Source: Candidatus Dormiibacterota bacterium
GTDB lineage: Bacteria; Chloroflexota; Dormibacteria; Dormibacterales; Dormibacteraceae
Length of the DNA: 64,000 bases
NCBI GenBank assembly: GCA_003139695.1
Contig: PLJM01000011.1
Span: forward strand, 1 to 64,000
Direction of reading: 5' to 3'
The notes under the pieces are model-generated. The model worked only from the letters and a program-made list of their open reading frames with translations, had not been told where the DNA came from and searched no databases. Both the position numbers and the translations under genes were made by a program. Positions 54,236-63,260 of the stretch are shown piece by piece (position 1 is the first letter of the stretch; each line of letters starts with the position of its first letter).

Positions 54236-57037
54236 ATGGCGATCAAGGAGGCGCGCCGGCCCTCACCGATCAAGGAGCTCAAGCACGCCGGCCAGTCACT
54301 ATGGCTGGACAACATCCGCCGCCAGCTCATCACCTCGGGCGAGCTTGCCCGCCTGCGTGACGAGGGCCTCACCGGCGTCACCTCGAACCCTACGATCTTC
54401 GAGAAGGCGGTCAGCGGCTCCACCGACTACGACGAGGCCATGGTCCGCCTCGTCGCCGCCAAGAGGAAGCCCGAGGACATCCTGTGGGAGCTGATGGTCG
54501 AGGACATCCAGGCCGCGGCTGATGTCTTCCACGAGGTCCATCACAAAACCAAGGGCGCCGATGGCTACGTGAGCATCGAGGTCTCGCCCACTGTCGCGAA
54601 CAGCACCCCGCGCACGATCGCCTTCGCGGAAGACCTGAAGAGGCGCACCCACCGACCGAACGTAATGGTCAAGATCCCCGCCACCAAGCCGGGCGTGCCC
54701 GCGATTCGGGACCAGATCTCGAAGGGTCACAACATCAACGTCACGTTGATCTTTTCCGTGAAGCGGTACGCCGAGGTCATCGAGGCCTATCTATCCGGAC
54801 TCGAGGCGCTGCAGCGCAAGGGTGGAGATCTGAGCAAGGTGGCGAGCGTGGCGAGCTTTTTCGTCAGCCGCGTCGATACGAAGGTGGACAAGATCATCAG
54901 CGGGATGATCGAGAAGGCGACGGACCCGGCCAGGAAGCGGGCTCTCGAGCGGCTTTACGGAAAAGCTGCAATCGCCAACTCGAAGATGGCGTACCAGCTG
55001 TACCTCAAGGCTTTCAGCGGGCCGCGCTGGGCGAAGCTGAAGAAGGGCGGCGCGATGACGCAGCGCCCGCTGTGGGCGAGCACCTCGACCAAGGACCCTC
55101 GCTACCCCGACACCTACTACGTGGAAGAGTTGATCGGTCCGAACACCGTCGACACCATCCCGCCCGCCACGCTGGCCGCCTTCCGCGAGCACGGAGAGGT
55201 GCGCCGCAGCATCGATGAGAACGTGGAGCTCGCGGCGCGACAGTTGAAAGAGCTGGCCGAGATGGGGATCGACCTGGACCAGGTCACGCACGAGCTCGAG
55301 GTGGAAGGCGTCGAATCGTTCACGAAGTCCTTTGTCACCCTGAAAGAGGCGATCGCCAAGAGCTCGAAGGACATCAAGGCCGGCAAGGGTCCTCGCCAGT
55401 GGCACAGCCTCGGCACGCTTCAGCCGGCGGTCGACACGCAGCTGGCACGGCTGAACAAGGAAAACGCGGCCAGGCGCCTGTGGGCCAAGGACTCCACTCT
55501 GTGGACCGCCGACCCGGCCAGGCGCGAGGAGATCCGCGACCGCCTCGGCTGGCTCAACGTCGCCGAGAAGATGCTGGAGCACGCACCCGAGTTCAAGGAG
55601 CTCGCGGCCCACGGCCGCTCCTTCTCCGACGTCGTGCTGCTGGGGATGGGCGGCTCGAGCCTGTGCCCCGATGTGATGCGCAACACCTTCGGCGCGATCA
55701 AAGGCCATCCCACGCTGCACGTCCTCGACACCACGGACCCCGCAACGATCCTCGGGGTCCGCGCCAAGATCACGCTCAACAAGACTCTGTTCATCGTGGC
55801 CTCGAAGTCCGGCGAGACCACGGAGACGCTGTCGCACTTCGCCTACTTCTGGGACCAGGTCACCAAAAACGGCAAGAACGTCAAGGCCGGTCGCCAGTTC
55901 GCCGCGATCACCGACCCCGGCACCTCGCTGGAGAAGCTGGCGACCGAGCACGGTTTCCGCTGGGTGTTCCCGAACCCGCCCGACATCGGCGGGCGCTACT
56001 CGGCGCTGAGCTACTTCGGGCTCGTGCCCGCCGCCCTGATCGGCGTGAACGTCGGCGAGCTCCTCGAGCGCGCGGTCGAGATGGCCCACGCATGCGCCGA
56101 CTCGGTGGAAGCTGAGAACAATCCCGGCGTCTGGCTGGGCGCGGTCCTCGGCCAGTTGGCCCTGGGCGGCCGCAACAAGCTGACGCTGGTCGCCTCGCCA
56201 AAGATCGCCACCTTCGGTTACTGGGTCGAGCAGCTGATCGCCGAGAGCACAGGCAAGGAAGGCAAGGGCATCGTCCCCGTCGAGGGCGAGCCGGTCGGAA
56301 AGCCGGCTGTGTACGGCGACGACCGCCTGTTCGTCTACATCCGCATGGAGTCGGACCCTGCCAACCGCGCCGTCACTGCGCTCGAGAAGGCCGGCATGCC
56401 GGTGGTCACGCTGACGATGCGGGACAAGCTGGACCTCGGCGGCGAGTTCCTGCGCTGGGAGATCGCAACCGCCATCGCGGGTTCGATCCTGCGCATCGAT
56501 GCCTTCGACCAGCCCAACGTGCAGGAGTCGAAGGACAACACGAAGAAGGTGCTGGCTGAGTACAAGGCCAAGGGCAAGCTACCCAAGGCGGACTCGACCG
56601 CCGCTTCCAAGTCGCGTGCCGGTCTCAAGGCGCTGCTCGCAAACGCGAAGGCGGGCGCGTACTTCGCGATCATGGCCTACACCACGCGCACGCCCGCCTC
56701 GAGCTCGGCGATCGCCGCGATGAGAACCGCCGTGAGGGACAGCAGGAAAATCGCGACCACCGCAGGCTACGGGCCGAGGTTTCTGCACTCCACCGGCCAG
56801 CTGCACAAGGGCGGCCCCAAGACCGGCCTGTTCCTGCAGATCGTGCAGGACGACACCAAAGATGTTCCGATCCCCGGGCAGCCGTTCAGCTTCTCGGTCC
56901 TCAAGCAAGCGCAATCGCTGGGCGACCTTCAGTCGCTCACCTCGAGACGCCTCCCCGTGCTGCGCGTGACCCTAGGCCGCGACCCGGCCGCCGGTTGGCG
57001 AGCGCTGGCGGCGGCGGTCAAGTCGGCAGCGAAGTAG
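54236..57037 (+). CDS. Bifunctional transaldolase / glucose-6-phosphate isomerase
   Basis: A 933-aa fusion. Residues 1-~370 are transaldolase (LTGVTSNPTIFEKAVSGS, with the Schiff-base lysine in VMVKIPATKPG, and QRPLWASTSTKDPRY). Residues ~400-933 are phosphoglucose isomerase (VLLGMGGSSLCPDVM, IVASKSGETTETLSHF, the SIS-domain catalytic region and GEPVGKPAVYGDDRLFVY). One protein thus returns fructose 6-phosphate made by transaldolase to glucose 6-phosphate. Such fusions are known in Cyanobacteria, Actinobacteria and Chloroflexi. The start is four bases after tkt, so translation is coupled. Confidence 0.93.
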   Translation: MAIKEARRPSPIKELKHAGQSLWLDNIRRQLITSGELARLRDEGLTGVTSNPTIFEKAVSGSTDYDEAMVRLVAAKRKPEDILWELMVEDIQAAADVFHEVHHKTKGADGYVSIEVSPTVANSTPRTIAFAEDLKRRTHRPNVMVKIPATKPGVPAIRDQISKGHNINVTLIFSVKRYAEVIEAYLSGLEALQRKGGDLSKVASVASFFVSRVDTKVDKIISGMIEKATDPARKRALERLYGKAAIANSKMAYQLYLKAFSGPRWAKLKKGGAMTQRPLWASTSTKDPRYPDTYYVEELIGPNTVDTIPPATLAAFREHGEVRRSIDENVELAARQLKELAEMGIDLDQVTHELEVEGVESFTKSFVTLKEAIAKSSKDIKAGKGPRQWHSLGTLQPAVDTQLARLNKENAARRLWAKDSTLWTADPARREEIRDRLGWLNVAEKMLEHAPEFKELAAHGRSFSDVVLLGMGGSSLCPDVMRNTFGAIKGHPTLHVLDTTDPATILGVRAKITLNKTLFIVASKSGETTETLSHFAYFWDQVTKNGKNVKAGRQFAAITDPGTSLEKLATEHGFRWVFPNPPDIGGRYSALSYFGLVPAALIGVNVGELLERAVEMAHACADSVEAENNPGVWLGAVLGQLALGGRNKLTLVASPKIATFGYWVEQLIAESTGKEGKGIVPVEGEPVGKPAVYGDDRLFVYIRMESDPANRAVTALEKAGMPVVTLTMRDKLDLGGEFLRWEIATAIAGSILRIDAFDQPNVQESKDNTKKVLAEYKAKGKLPKADSTAASKSRAGLKALLANAKAGAYFAIMAYTTRTPASSSAIAAMRTAVRDSRKIATTAGYGPRFLHSTGQLHKGGPKTGLFLQIVQDDTKDVPIPGQPFSFSVLKQAQSLGDLQSLTSRRLPVLRVTLGRDPAAGWRALAAAVKSAAK

Positions 57038-57069
57038 CACCACCGGCAAGCACCACTAGGAGAAGCGCG

Positions 57070-57984
57070 ATGGAGATGGGGATGGTTGGCCTGGGCCGCA
57101 TGGGCGGCAACATGGTGCTGCGCCTGCACAAGCGGGGCCACCGCATGATCGCGTTCGACAGGTCCGCGGACGCAGTCAAGGCGAACGAAGCCCAGGGCGC
57201 GGTGGGCGCGCACTCGCTCGAGGAGTTCGTCAAGGCGTTCAAGACCAAGCCTCGCGTCATGTGGGTGATGGTGCCCGCGGGCGATCCGACCACCCAGACC
57301 ATCAACGACCTGATTCGCCTCGGCGAGCCGGGGGACATTATCATCGACGGCGGCAACACCAACTGGAAGCTCGCGCTGGACGACGCGGCACGTGTCAAGG
57401 CAAAAGGCTTGCACTACATGGACGCCGGCACGTCGGGTGGGGTGTGGGGCCTGGCCAACGGGTACTGCCTGATGGTCGGGGCCGAGGAGGCAATCTACGA
57501 GCACTGCCTGCCGCTCCTCAAGGACCTCGCGCCCGAGGAGGGCGGCCTCGTCCGAACGGGCCCGGAGGGCTCAGGGCACTTCGTGAAGATGGTCCACAAC
57601 GGCATCGAGTACGGGCTCATGCAGTCGTATGCGGAAGGGTTCGAGATCATGAAGCTCTCGAAGTCGTTCCCGGGCATGGACATGCAGGCCATCGCCGAGT
57701 CATGGCGTTTTGGCAGCGTGGTGCGCTCGTGGCTGCTCGACCTCATCGCGGACGGCCTGTCCAGGGACCCGCAGCTCGCTGGCATCAGGGGTTATGTCGA
57801 GGACACCGGGGAGGGGCGGTGGACCGTGGAGGCGGCGATCGAGGAGTCGGTGCCGGCGCCCGTCATCACGCAGTCGCTGTTCGCCCGGTTCCGCAGCCGG
57901 ATGGAGGACACGTTCGCGGACAAAATGCTGGCAATGATGCGCAACCAGTTCGGCGGGCATGCAGTAGTAACCGAGAAAAAGTGA
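57070..57984 (+). CDS. gnd: 6-phosphogluconate dehydrogenase (short, GndA/YqeC type)
   Basis: Oxidatively decarboxylates 6-phosphogluconate to ribulose 5-phosphate. The 304-aa protein is the short form, which often prefers NAD. The Rossmann motif is GMVGLGRMGGNMV, followed by IIDGGNTNWK, and the catalytic KxxxN motif is HFVKMVHNGIEYGLMQ. The start is MEMGMVGLG at 57070, with AGGAG about 10 bases before it; upstream frame is not coding. A 241-bp gap to zwf contains three hairpin repeats. Confidence 0.9.
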   Translation: MEMGMVGLGRMGGNMVLRLHKRGHRMIAFDRSADAVKANEAQGAVGAHSLEEFVKAFKTKPRVMWVMVPAGDPTTQTINDLIRLGEPGDIIIDGGNTNWKLALDDAARVKAKGLHYMDAGTSGGVWGLANGYCLMVGAEEAIYEHCLPLLKDLAPEEGGLVRTGPEGSGHFVKMVHNGIEYGLMQSYAEGFEIMKLSKSFPGMDMQAIAESWRFGSVVRSWLLDLIADGLSRDPQLAGIRGYVEDTGEGRWTVEAAIEESVPAPVITQSLFARFRSRMEDTFADKMLAMMRNQFGGHAVVTEKK

Positions 57985-58010
57985 CCGGGGTGGGTGCAGG
58001 TTTGGACATA

Positions 58011-58200
58011 GTCCTCCCCGCTTGCCGGGGAGGTGGACGCGAAGCGGCCGGAGGGGGCGTCCAGGTAAGCACCGTTGTCCTCCCCGCCTGCCGGGGAGGT
58101 GGCGCGAAGGGCCGGAGGGTAGGTCGGCGCACAGCCGACCGGTTGTCCTCCCCGCTCGCCGGGGAGGTGGCGGGCAAAGCCCGCCGGAGGGGGCGCCCAG
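58011..58200 (+). repeat. Three tandem hairpin repeats between gnd and zwf (copies 4-6)
   Basis: Three units, each with CCTCCCCG...GGGGAGGTGG, a variable third stem and GGAGGG. The third stems are GGACGC-GAA-GCGGCC, GGC-GCGAAGG-GCC and GGCGGGC-AAA-GCCCGCC. A GTCGGC/GCCGAC hairpin lies between the second and third. The units replace each other in the middle of the operon. They could limit downstream expression of zwf. Confidence 0.7.
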
Positions 58201-58225
58201 TTCGCACCGCCCCACAAGCGCGCAC

Positions 58226-59758
58226 ATGAGCTCTCCGCGGCCCCTAGACCACAACCCGTTAGCCGAGGGGCTGATCGACTTCAAGGTCCGCGACCCCTCG
58301 CTCATGGTCATCTTCGGCGCGACCGGGGACCTCAGTGGCCGCAAGCTCCTGCCCGCTATTTACAACCTGATGAAGCAGCGCCTGCTGCCCGCCGGCTTCG
58401 CCGTGGTCGGCGCCGCCATCGACGACCTCGACGACGCCGGCTTCCGCAAGCACGCGTCGGACGTCGTCACCAAGTTCTCGCGCACCCAGCCACTCGACCC
58501 CCAGGTCCTCCAGGCCTTCCTGCAAAGCCTGTTCTACGTGAGGGTCGACTTCAGCAAGCTCGAGGACTTCCGGTCGCTGGAGCGAAAGGTCGAGGAGCTC
58601 GACCGCACCCGGCACCTCGGCGGCAACCGCGTGTACTACTGCGCCACGCCGCCGCCCACCTACGAAACCATCGTCGAGCAGCTGAGGGACGGCGGCCTCA
58701 CCAAGAGCAAGGGTTTCCACCGCATCGTCATCGAGAAGCCTTTCGGCTCGGACCTCACGTCGGCGCGCGAGCTGACCCAGATCCTGCAGCGCGTCTTCCA
58801 CGAGGACTCCGTCTTCCGCATCGACCACTACCTCGGCAAGGAGACGGTCCAGAACATCCTCGCCTTCCGTTTCGCGAACGCGATCTTCGAGCCGGTGTGG
58901 AACGCGAACCTCATCGACTCCGTCCAGATCACGGCCGCGGAAGAGATCGGAGTGGAGCTGCGCGGCGGGTACTACGAGAAGGCGGGCGCGCTCCGCGACA
59001 TCGTCCAGAACCACGCCCTGCAGCTCGTTGCCCTGGTGGCCATGGAGCCACCGACCAGCTTCGAGGCGACGGCCGTGCGCGACGAGAAGGTGAAGGTGCT
59101 GCGCGCGATCAGGCCGATCCAGGACGGCGAGGTGGCGACCTCAACCGTGCGCGGCCAGTACAAAAAGGGCTGGGTGCTGGGCGAGGAGGTGGTCGGCTAT
59201 CGAGAGGAGCACGCCGTCTCGCCCGGCTCCCTCACCGAGACATTCGCCGGGATCCGCATGTTCGTCGACAACTGGCGGTGGTCGGGCGTGCCGTTTTACA
59301 TTCGGGTTGGCAAGCGAATGCCCAAACGCGTGACCGAAATCCACATCAGGTTCAAGCGCCCGCCGCACAACACGTTCGCGTCGGCGCGCGACCTGGACCC
59401 CAACGCGATCACGCTGCGCATTCAGCCCGAGGAGGGAATCTCGCTGCGATTCGGGGCGAAGGTGCCCAGCGCGGGCTTGCGCCTGCGCAACGTGTCGATG
59501 GACTTCACCTACATGTCCTCGTTCCTCGTCGAAACTCCCGAGGCTTACGAGCGTCTGCTGCTCGATTGCATGATCGGCGACCCCACGCTGTTCACGCGCG
59601 CCGACGAGGTGGAGGCGGCGTGGACATTCATCGACCCCATCGAGGCGGCATGGCGCGACGACCGGCCGCCGCTGGCCAGCTATCCATCCGGCACCTGGGG
59701 CCCGCCCGAGGCGGACAAGCTGGTTCAAGCCGACGGCAGGGAATGGCACAGACCGTGA
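58226..59758 (+). CDS. zwf: Glucose-6-phosphate 1-dehydrogenase
   Basis: First oxidative step of the pentose phosphate pathway, producing NAD(P)H and 6-phosphogluconolactone. The 510-aa protein starts MSSPRPLDHNPL at 58226; the open frame upstream runs through repeats. It has the nucleotide motif IFGATGDLSGRKLLPAI, the substrate-binding IEKPFGSDL and the catalytic RIDHYLGKETVQNIL. The C-terminal half (MDFTYMSSFLVETPEAYERLLLD) is typical. opcA overlaps its end. Confidence 0.95.
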   Translation: MSSPRPLDHNPLAEGLIDFKVRDPSLMVIFGATGDLSGRKLLPAIYNLMKQRLLPAGFAVVGAAIDDLDDAGFRKHASDVVTKFSRTQPLDPQVLQAFLQSLFYVRVDFSKLEDFRSLERKVEELDRTRHLGGNRVYYCATPPPTYETIVEQLRDGGLTKSKGFHRIVIEKPFGSDLTSARELTQILQRVFHEDSVFRIDHYLGKETVQNILAFRFANAIFEPVWNANLIDSVQITAAEEIGVELRGGYYEKAGALRDIVQNHALQLVALVAMEPPTSFEATAVRDEKVKVLRAIRPIQDGEVATSTVRGQYKKGWVLGEEVVGYREEHAVSPGSLTETFAGIRMFVDNWRWSGVPFYIRVGKRMPKRVTEIHIRFKRPPHNTFASARDLDPNAITLRIQPEEGISLRFGAKVPSAGLRLRNVSMDFTYMSSFLVETPEAYERLLLDCMIGDPTLFTRADEVEAAWTFIDPIEAAWRDDRPPLASYPSGTWGPPEADKLVQADGREWHRP

Positions 59759-61134
59759 CCTCCGTGCCGGTGCCGGATATCGCGTGGCACGGCGAGGCCG
59801 TGACGATCGGCGATGTCCTGGGCGCGCTAAGCGGCATCCGAAGGAAGTTTGCTCACGCCGAGGCGGGCGAGGACGAGCATCCCCGCGCCCGAAACTGCGT
59901 GATGACGCTGGTGGCGGTCGCCACCAACAGCGCGGACGAGGCTCGTGCGCAGCACGCCAGCGTCGCGATCGCTGCGCATCACCCGCACATGGCGATCATC
60001 GTGTGCGAAGAGGTCAGTGTGCGCGAGGGGCGGATCGATGCCACCATCGCGACGCACCCGCTGAGCCCGTCGTCGACGGTGCACGCGGAATGCGAGGTCG
60101 TCGGGCTGCACGTCCAGGGCGCGGCAGGGGAGCACCTGGCCGCCCTGGTTGACCCGCTCCTGCTCAGCGGTGTGCCGGTGTACCTCTGGTGGCTGGACTC
60201 GCCGCCGTTCGGCACGCGCGAGCTGCTCGACGCCACCAGGATCTGCGACGCCCTGGTCGTCGATTCGGCGCGCTTCGACCGGCCCTACCAATCCTTCCTC
60301 GGCCTCGCTGACCTGGCGCTGAGCGCGCACAACCACCTCGGGGTGGCCGACTTCCAGTGGGCAAGGCTCGAGCCATGGCGCGAGGCCGTGGCCGAGTTCT
60401 TCGAGCCCAAGGACCGGCGCGACTACATGAAGGGCATCGCCGAGGTCGGAGTCGACTACGTCGGGGACGCTAGGGGCAACCGCATCGCGGCCTCGCTGCT
60501 CGTTGGCTGGCTCGCGTCCGCGCTGGGCTGGAAGGTCAAGCGGGCGGTCGGCGGTAAGGGCGGCGTGCTCGTGGCGCACTTCGAGCTGGAGGGCGGCCGG
60601 CAGCTCGAGGTTGCATTCAGGTCCGTGCCGAAGACCGACCTGGCCCAGGGCGAGGTGAGCGCGATCCGCATCAGCGGAGCGTCAGCCGGCCGCACGTTCC
60701 AGCTGACCGTTCAGCGCGACCCCGAGAGACACCACCGCCTGACCTCGGACGTCGGACCGAGCGAGCTCAAGTACCGGCACCGCGCCGGCGGCGACGATGA
60801 CGCCGGGCTGGAGGTGGCACTTCGCACGGCAACCCGGGATCACGAAGTGCTTCAAAGGAATCGCGAAACCCTGACCCACATGGCGACTGGCGACCTGCCC
60901 GGTGATGAACAGCGGCACAGCTCGACCGTCCTCCCCCGCGAGCGGCGCCGAGGCGAGAACCACGTCCTGCTGACGATGATCGACATCGGAGGCGCGGAGA
61001 CGCTGCGCCACGTGCAGCAGGTCGACATCGAGGACGAGGCCACGCTGCTGCTCAAGCTGCTGTCGACGGGGGCGAACGACACGGTATACACGCGCTCCCT
61101 GACGGCGGCGGCCGAGCTCATGCGCGCCCTGTAA
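59743..61134 (+). CDS. opcA: Glucose-6-phosphate dehydrogenase assembly protein OpcA
   Basis: OpcA in Actinobacteria, Cyanobacteria and related groups helps assemble or activate Zwf. The 463-aa protein contains the conserved central segments CNV-like NCVMTLVAVATNSADEARAQ, SGVPVYLWWLDSPPFGTRELL and FLGLADLALSAHNHLGVADFQWAR. The last ~150 residues (VQRDPERHHRLTSDV...LLLKLLSTGANDTVY) are longer than in some homologues and may be a second domain. Start is the ATG at 59743 inside the end of zwf; GTG at 59755 overlapping the zwf stop is the alternative. Confidence 0.85.
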   Translation: MAQTVTSVPVPDIAWHGEAVTIGDVLGALSGIRRKFAHAEAGEDEHPRARNCVMTLVAVATNSADEARAQHASVAIAAHHPHMAIIVCEEVSVREGRIDATIATHPLSPSSTVHAECEVVGLHVQGAAGEHLAALVDPLLLSGVPVYLWWLDSPPFGTRELLDATRICDALVVDSARFDRPYQSFLGLADLALSAHNHLGVADFQWARLEPWREAVAEFFEPKDRRDYMKGIAEVGVDYVGDARGNRIAASLLVGWLASALGWKVKRAVGGKGGVLVAHFELEGGRQLEVAFRSVPKTDLAQGEVSAIRISGASAGRTFQLTVQRDPERHHRLTSDVGPSELKYRHRAGGDDDAGLEVALRTATRDHEVLQRNRETLTHMATGDLPGDEQRHSSTVLPRERRRGENHVLLTMIDIGGAETLRHVQQVDIEDEATLLLKLLSTGANDTVYTRSLTAAAELMRAL

Positions 61135-61137
61135 GCC

Positions 61138-61782
61138 GTGAGCGAGTTCACGGTCCTGGAGACCGAGGAGGACGTCGCGGAGGCAGGCGCGAAGGCGATC
61201 GCCCAGGCCCTCCGCGAAGGCTCACGGACGCTCGTGCTGGCCGGTGGCACGACGCCGGCGCGCTGCTACGAGCTGCTGGCAGACATGAAGGTCGATTGGG
61301 CCAGGGTTACGGTGCTGTTCGGCGACGAGCGGTGCGTGCCGCCGGACCACCCTGACAGCAACTACAGGATGGCCAGGGAGACCCTGCTGGACAAGGTGGC
61401 GCCGGCAACGGTGTATCGCATGCCGGCCGAGCTCGGCCCCGACGAGGGCGCCGCCGAGTACGAGTCGACCATCAAAGCGCTGATGCCGCTGGACGTGGTC
61501 GTCCTCGGCGTCGGTGAGGACGGGCACACCGCGTCGCTCTTTCCCGGCCACCCACTCCTCAAAGCGAAAGGCTTGGTGGCAGGAATAAGGAACTCCCCTA
61601 AGCCTCCACCAGAGCGTGTGACGCTGACGCTGCCGGCCATCCAGAGCGCGCGCCTGGTGATCATCCTCGCGACAGGCGCGGGCAAGGCGCAGGCCGTCGC
61701 CATGGCGAAACGGCAACAGGTGCCATCGGGGATGATTGCGGGCGCACGATGGCTGATCGACCGCGCGGCGGCAGGCAGTTGA
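61138..61782 (+). CDS. pgl: 6-phosphogluconolactonase
   Basis: Hydrolyses the lactone made by Zwf. The 214-aa DevB-type protein has VLAGGTTPARCYELL, LFGDERCVPPDHPDSNYRMAR and VVLGVGEDGHTASLFPGHP, the three conserved blocks of the family. It starts with GTG three bases after the opcA stop. The 3' end overlaps rpe. Confidence 0.93.
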   Translation: MSEFTVLETEEDVAEAGAKAIAQALREGSRTLVLAGGTTPARCYELLADMKVDWARVTVLFGDERCVPPDHPDSNYRMARETLLDKVAPATVYRMPAELGPDEGAAEYESTIKALMPLDVVVLGVGEDGHTASLFPGHPLLKAKGLVAGIRNSPKPPPERVTLTLPAIQSARLVIILATGAGKAQAVAMAKRQQVPSGMIAGARWLIDRAAAGS

Positions 61783-62429
61783 GCAAGGTCGAGATCGTCC
61801 CCTCGATCCTGTCCGCCGACATCACAAAGCTTGGCGAGCAGGTGAAGGAGGCGGCGCGAGCGGGCGCCGACCGCATCCAGATAGACGTGATGGACGGCCA
61901 CTTCGTGCCCAACCTCACGTTCGGCCCGATGGTCGTCGAGGCGGTAAGGCGCGTGACCGAGCTTCCGATCGAGGCCCATCTGATGATCGACAACCCCGAG
62001 CTGTTCATTGAGGCGTTCGCGAAAGCCGGCGCCACTCTGATCGAGGTACAGGTGGAGTCGACGACGTCCCTCTACAGAACCGTGATGCGCATCAAGGAGC
62101 TGGGCGCCAAGGCCGGAGTCGCCATCAACCCCGCGACCCCGGTCGAGACGCTGCGCGAGATCCTGCCCTTCATCACGACCGTCAACGTCATGACCGTCGA
62201 GCCGGGCTTCGGCGGCCAGAAGTTCATCGCCTCGAGCCCGGACAAAATACGACGAGTCAGGGCGATGTCGGCGGATGTAGAGATCGAGGTCGACGGCGGC
62301 ATCGATGCCAAGACGGCGCCGCTGGTGGTCAAAGCCGGCGCGACGGTGCTGGTCGCGGGCAGCTCGGTGTTCGGCCACAAGCAGGGGATTGGCGCAGGGA
62401 TCAGAGCCATCAGAAGCGCAGTTGTCTGA
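61779..62429 (+). CDS. rpe: Ribulose-phosphate 3-epimerase
   Basis: Interconverts ribulose 5-phosphate and xylulose 5-phosphate. The 216-aa TIM barrel has VPSILSADITKLGEQV, IDVMDGHFVPNLTFGP with metal-binding His and Asp, the NVMTVEPGFGGQKF loop and EVDGGIDAKT. The TTG at 61779 overlaps the pgl stop codon (TTGA); an ATG at 61749 would add ten residues before the first strand and cannot be excluded. The end overlaps rpiA by eight bases. Confidence 0.92.
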   Translation: MSKVEIVPSILSADITKLGEQVKEAARAGADRIQIDVMDGHFVPNLTFGPMVVEAVRRVTELPIEAHLMIDNPELFIEAFAKAGATLIEVQVESTTSLYRTVMRIKELGAKAGVAINPATPVETLREILPFITTVNVMTVEPGFGGQKFIASSPDKIRRVRAMSADVEIEVDGGIDAKTAPLVVKAGATVLVAGSSVFGHKQGIGAGIRAIRSAVV

Positions 62430-63123
62430 ACAGAATGATCACAAGCGAGCGGCCGCTGAGAAGGCGCTGGAGCTGGTCCGCGACGGCATGCTGATCGGCC
62501 TGGGCAGCGGCTCCACGGCGAACTACTTCACCGAAGGACTGGGACAGCTGGTCAAGGAAGGCATGAAGGTGAGGGGCGTTCCCACCTCAAGGGCGACGGC
62601 CAACCTGGCAGCGGCCAACGGCATCCCGATCGTCACCGAGCTCATCGGCCAGATCGACCTCACGGTCGATGGGGCGGACGAGGTGGACCAGGCGCTGAAC
62701 CTCGTCAAGGGAAGGGGCGGCGCGCTGTTCCGTGAGAAGCTCGTGGCCGCGGCCTCAAAACGATTCATCGTGGTCATCGACGAATCCAAGGTGGTCAAGA
62801 AGCTGGGGGTCGGCGTGCTGCCGGTCGAGGTGTCGGGATTCCTATGGCGGACCACCGCCCACCGCCTGGCGTCGGTGGCGACGAGCCTGACGGTGCGAGG
62901 TGGGGAAGAGGCGCCCTACATCACGGACAACGGCAACCTGATCCTCGACCTCACGCTGGCCGAAGGCATCGACAACGCGCCGGCCCTCGCGGCTGAGCTG
63001 AAGGCGATGGTCGGTGTCGTCGAGCACGGCCTGTTCATCGGCATGACCGACACGTGCATCGTGGCGGGCCCAGACGGCCCGCTGGTGGTGGGGAGACAGT
63101 CGGGAGCCGCAGCGAGCCTGTAG
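62422..63123 (+). CDS. rpiA: Ribose-5-phosphate isomerase A
   Basis: Interconverts ribulose 5-phosphate and ribose 5-phosphate. The 233-aa protein begins with a TTG at 62422 within the end of rpe. It has GLGSGSTANYFTEG, the catalytic-region VDGADEVDQALNLVKGRGGALFREK and VVIDESKVVKKLG, typical of RpiA. It is the last gene of the operon and finishes just before the tRNA gene on the other strand. Confidence 0.93.
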   Translation: MSEQNDHKRAAAEKALELVRDGMLIGLGSGSTANYFTEGLGQLVKEGMKVRGVPTSRATANLAAANGIPIVTELIGQIDLTVDGADEVDQALNLVKGRGGALFREKLVAAASKRFIVVIDESKVVKKLGVGVLPVEVSGFLWRTTAHRLASVATSLTVRGGEEAPYITDNGNLILDLTLAEGIDNAPALAAELKAMVGVVEHGLFIGMTDTCIVAGPDGPLVVGRQSGAAASL

Positions 63124-63130
63124 GGCAAGT

Positions 63131-63222
63131 TGGCGGACAGGTTGGGATTTGAACCCAAGATAGCCTTGCAGCTATACAGCATTTCCAATGCTGCGCCTTC
63201 AACCGGACTCGGCCACCTGTCC
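63131..63222 (-). tRNA. tRNA-Ser (GGA)
   Basis: On the minus strand the acceptor arm pairs GGACAGG with CCTGTCC, the D region is GGCCGAGTCCGGTTGAAGGC, the anticodon stem-loop GCATTGGAAATGC contains GGA, a long variable arm TAGCTGCAAGGCTA follows, and the T arm is TTGGGTTCAAATCCCAA. The discriminator is G and CCA is encoded. Class II structure with a long variable arm and anticodon GGA identify serine. Confidence 0.95.
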
Positions 63223-63260
63223 GTGAGGAAAATTCTAGGTTAGGAGCGCCCTGCAACCGG

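Noticed and set aside
58011-58200. CRISPR array between gnd and zwf
   Set aside because: The units are contiguous hairpins of unequal length with covarying stems and no uniform unique spacers, and there are no cas genes.
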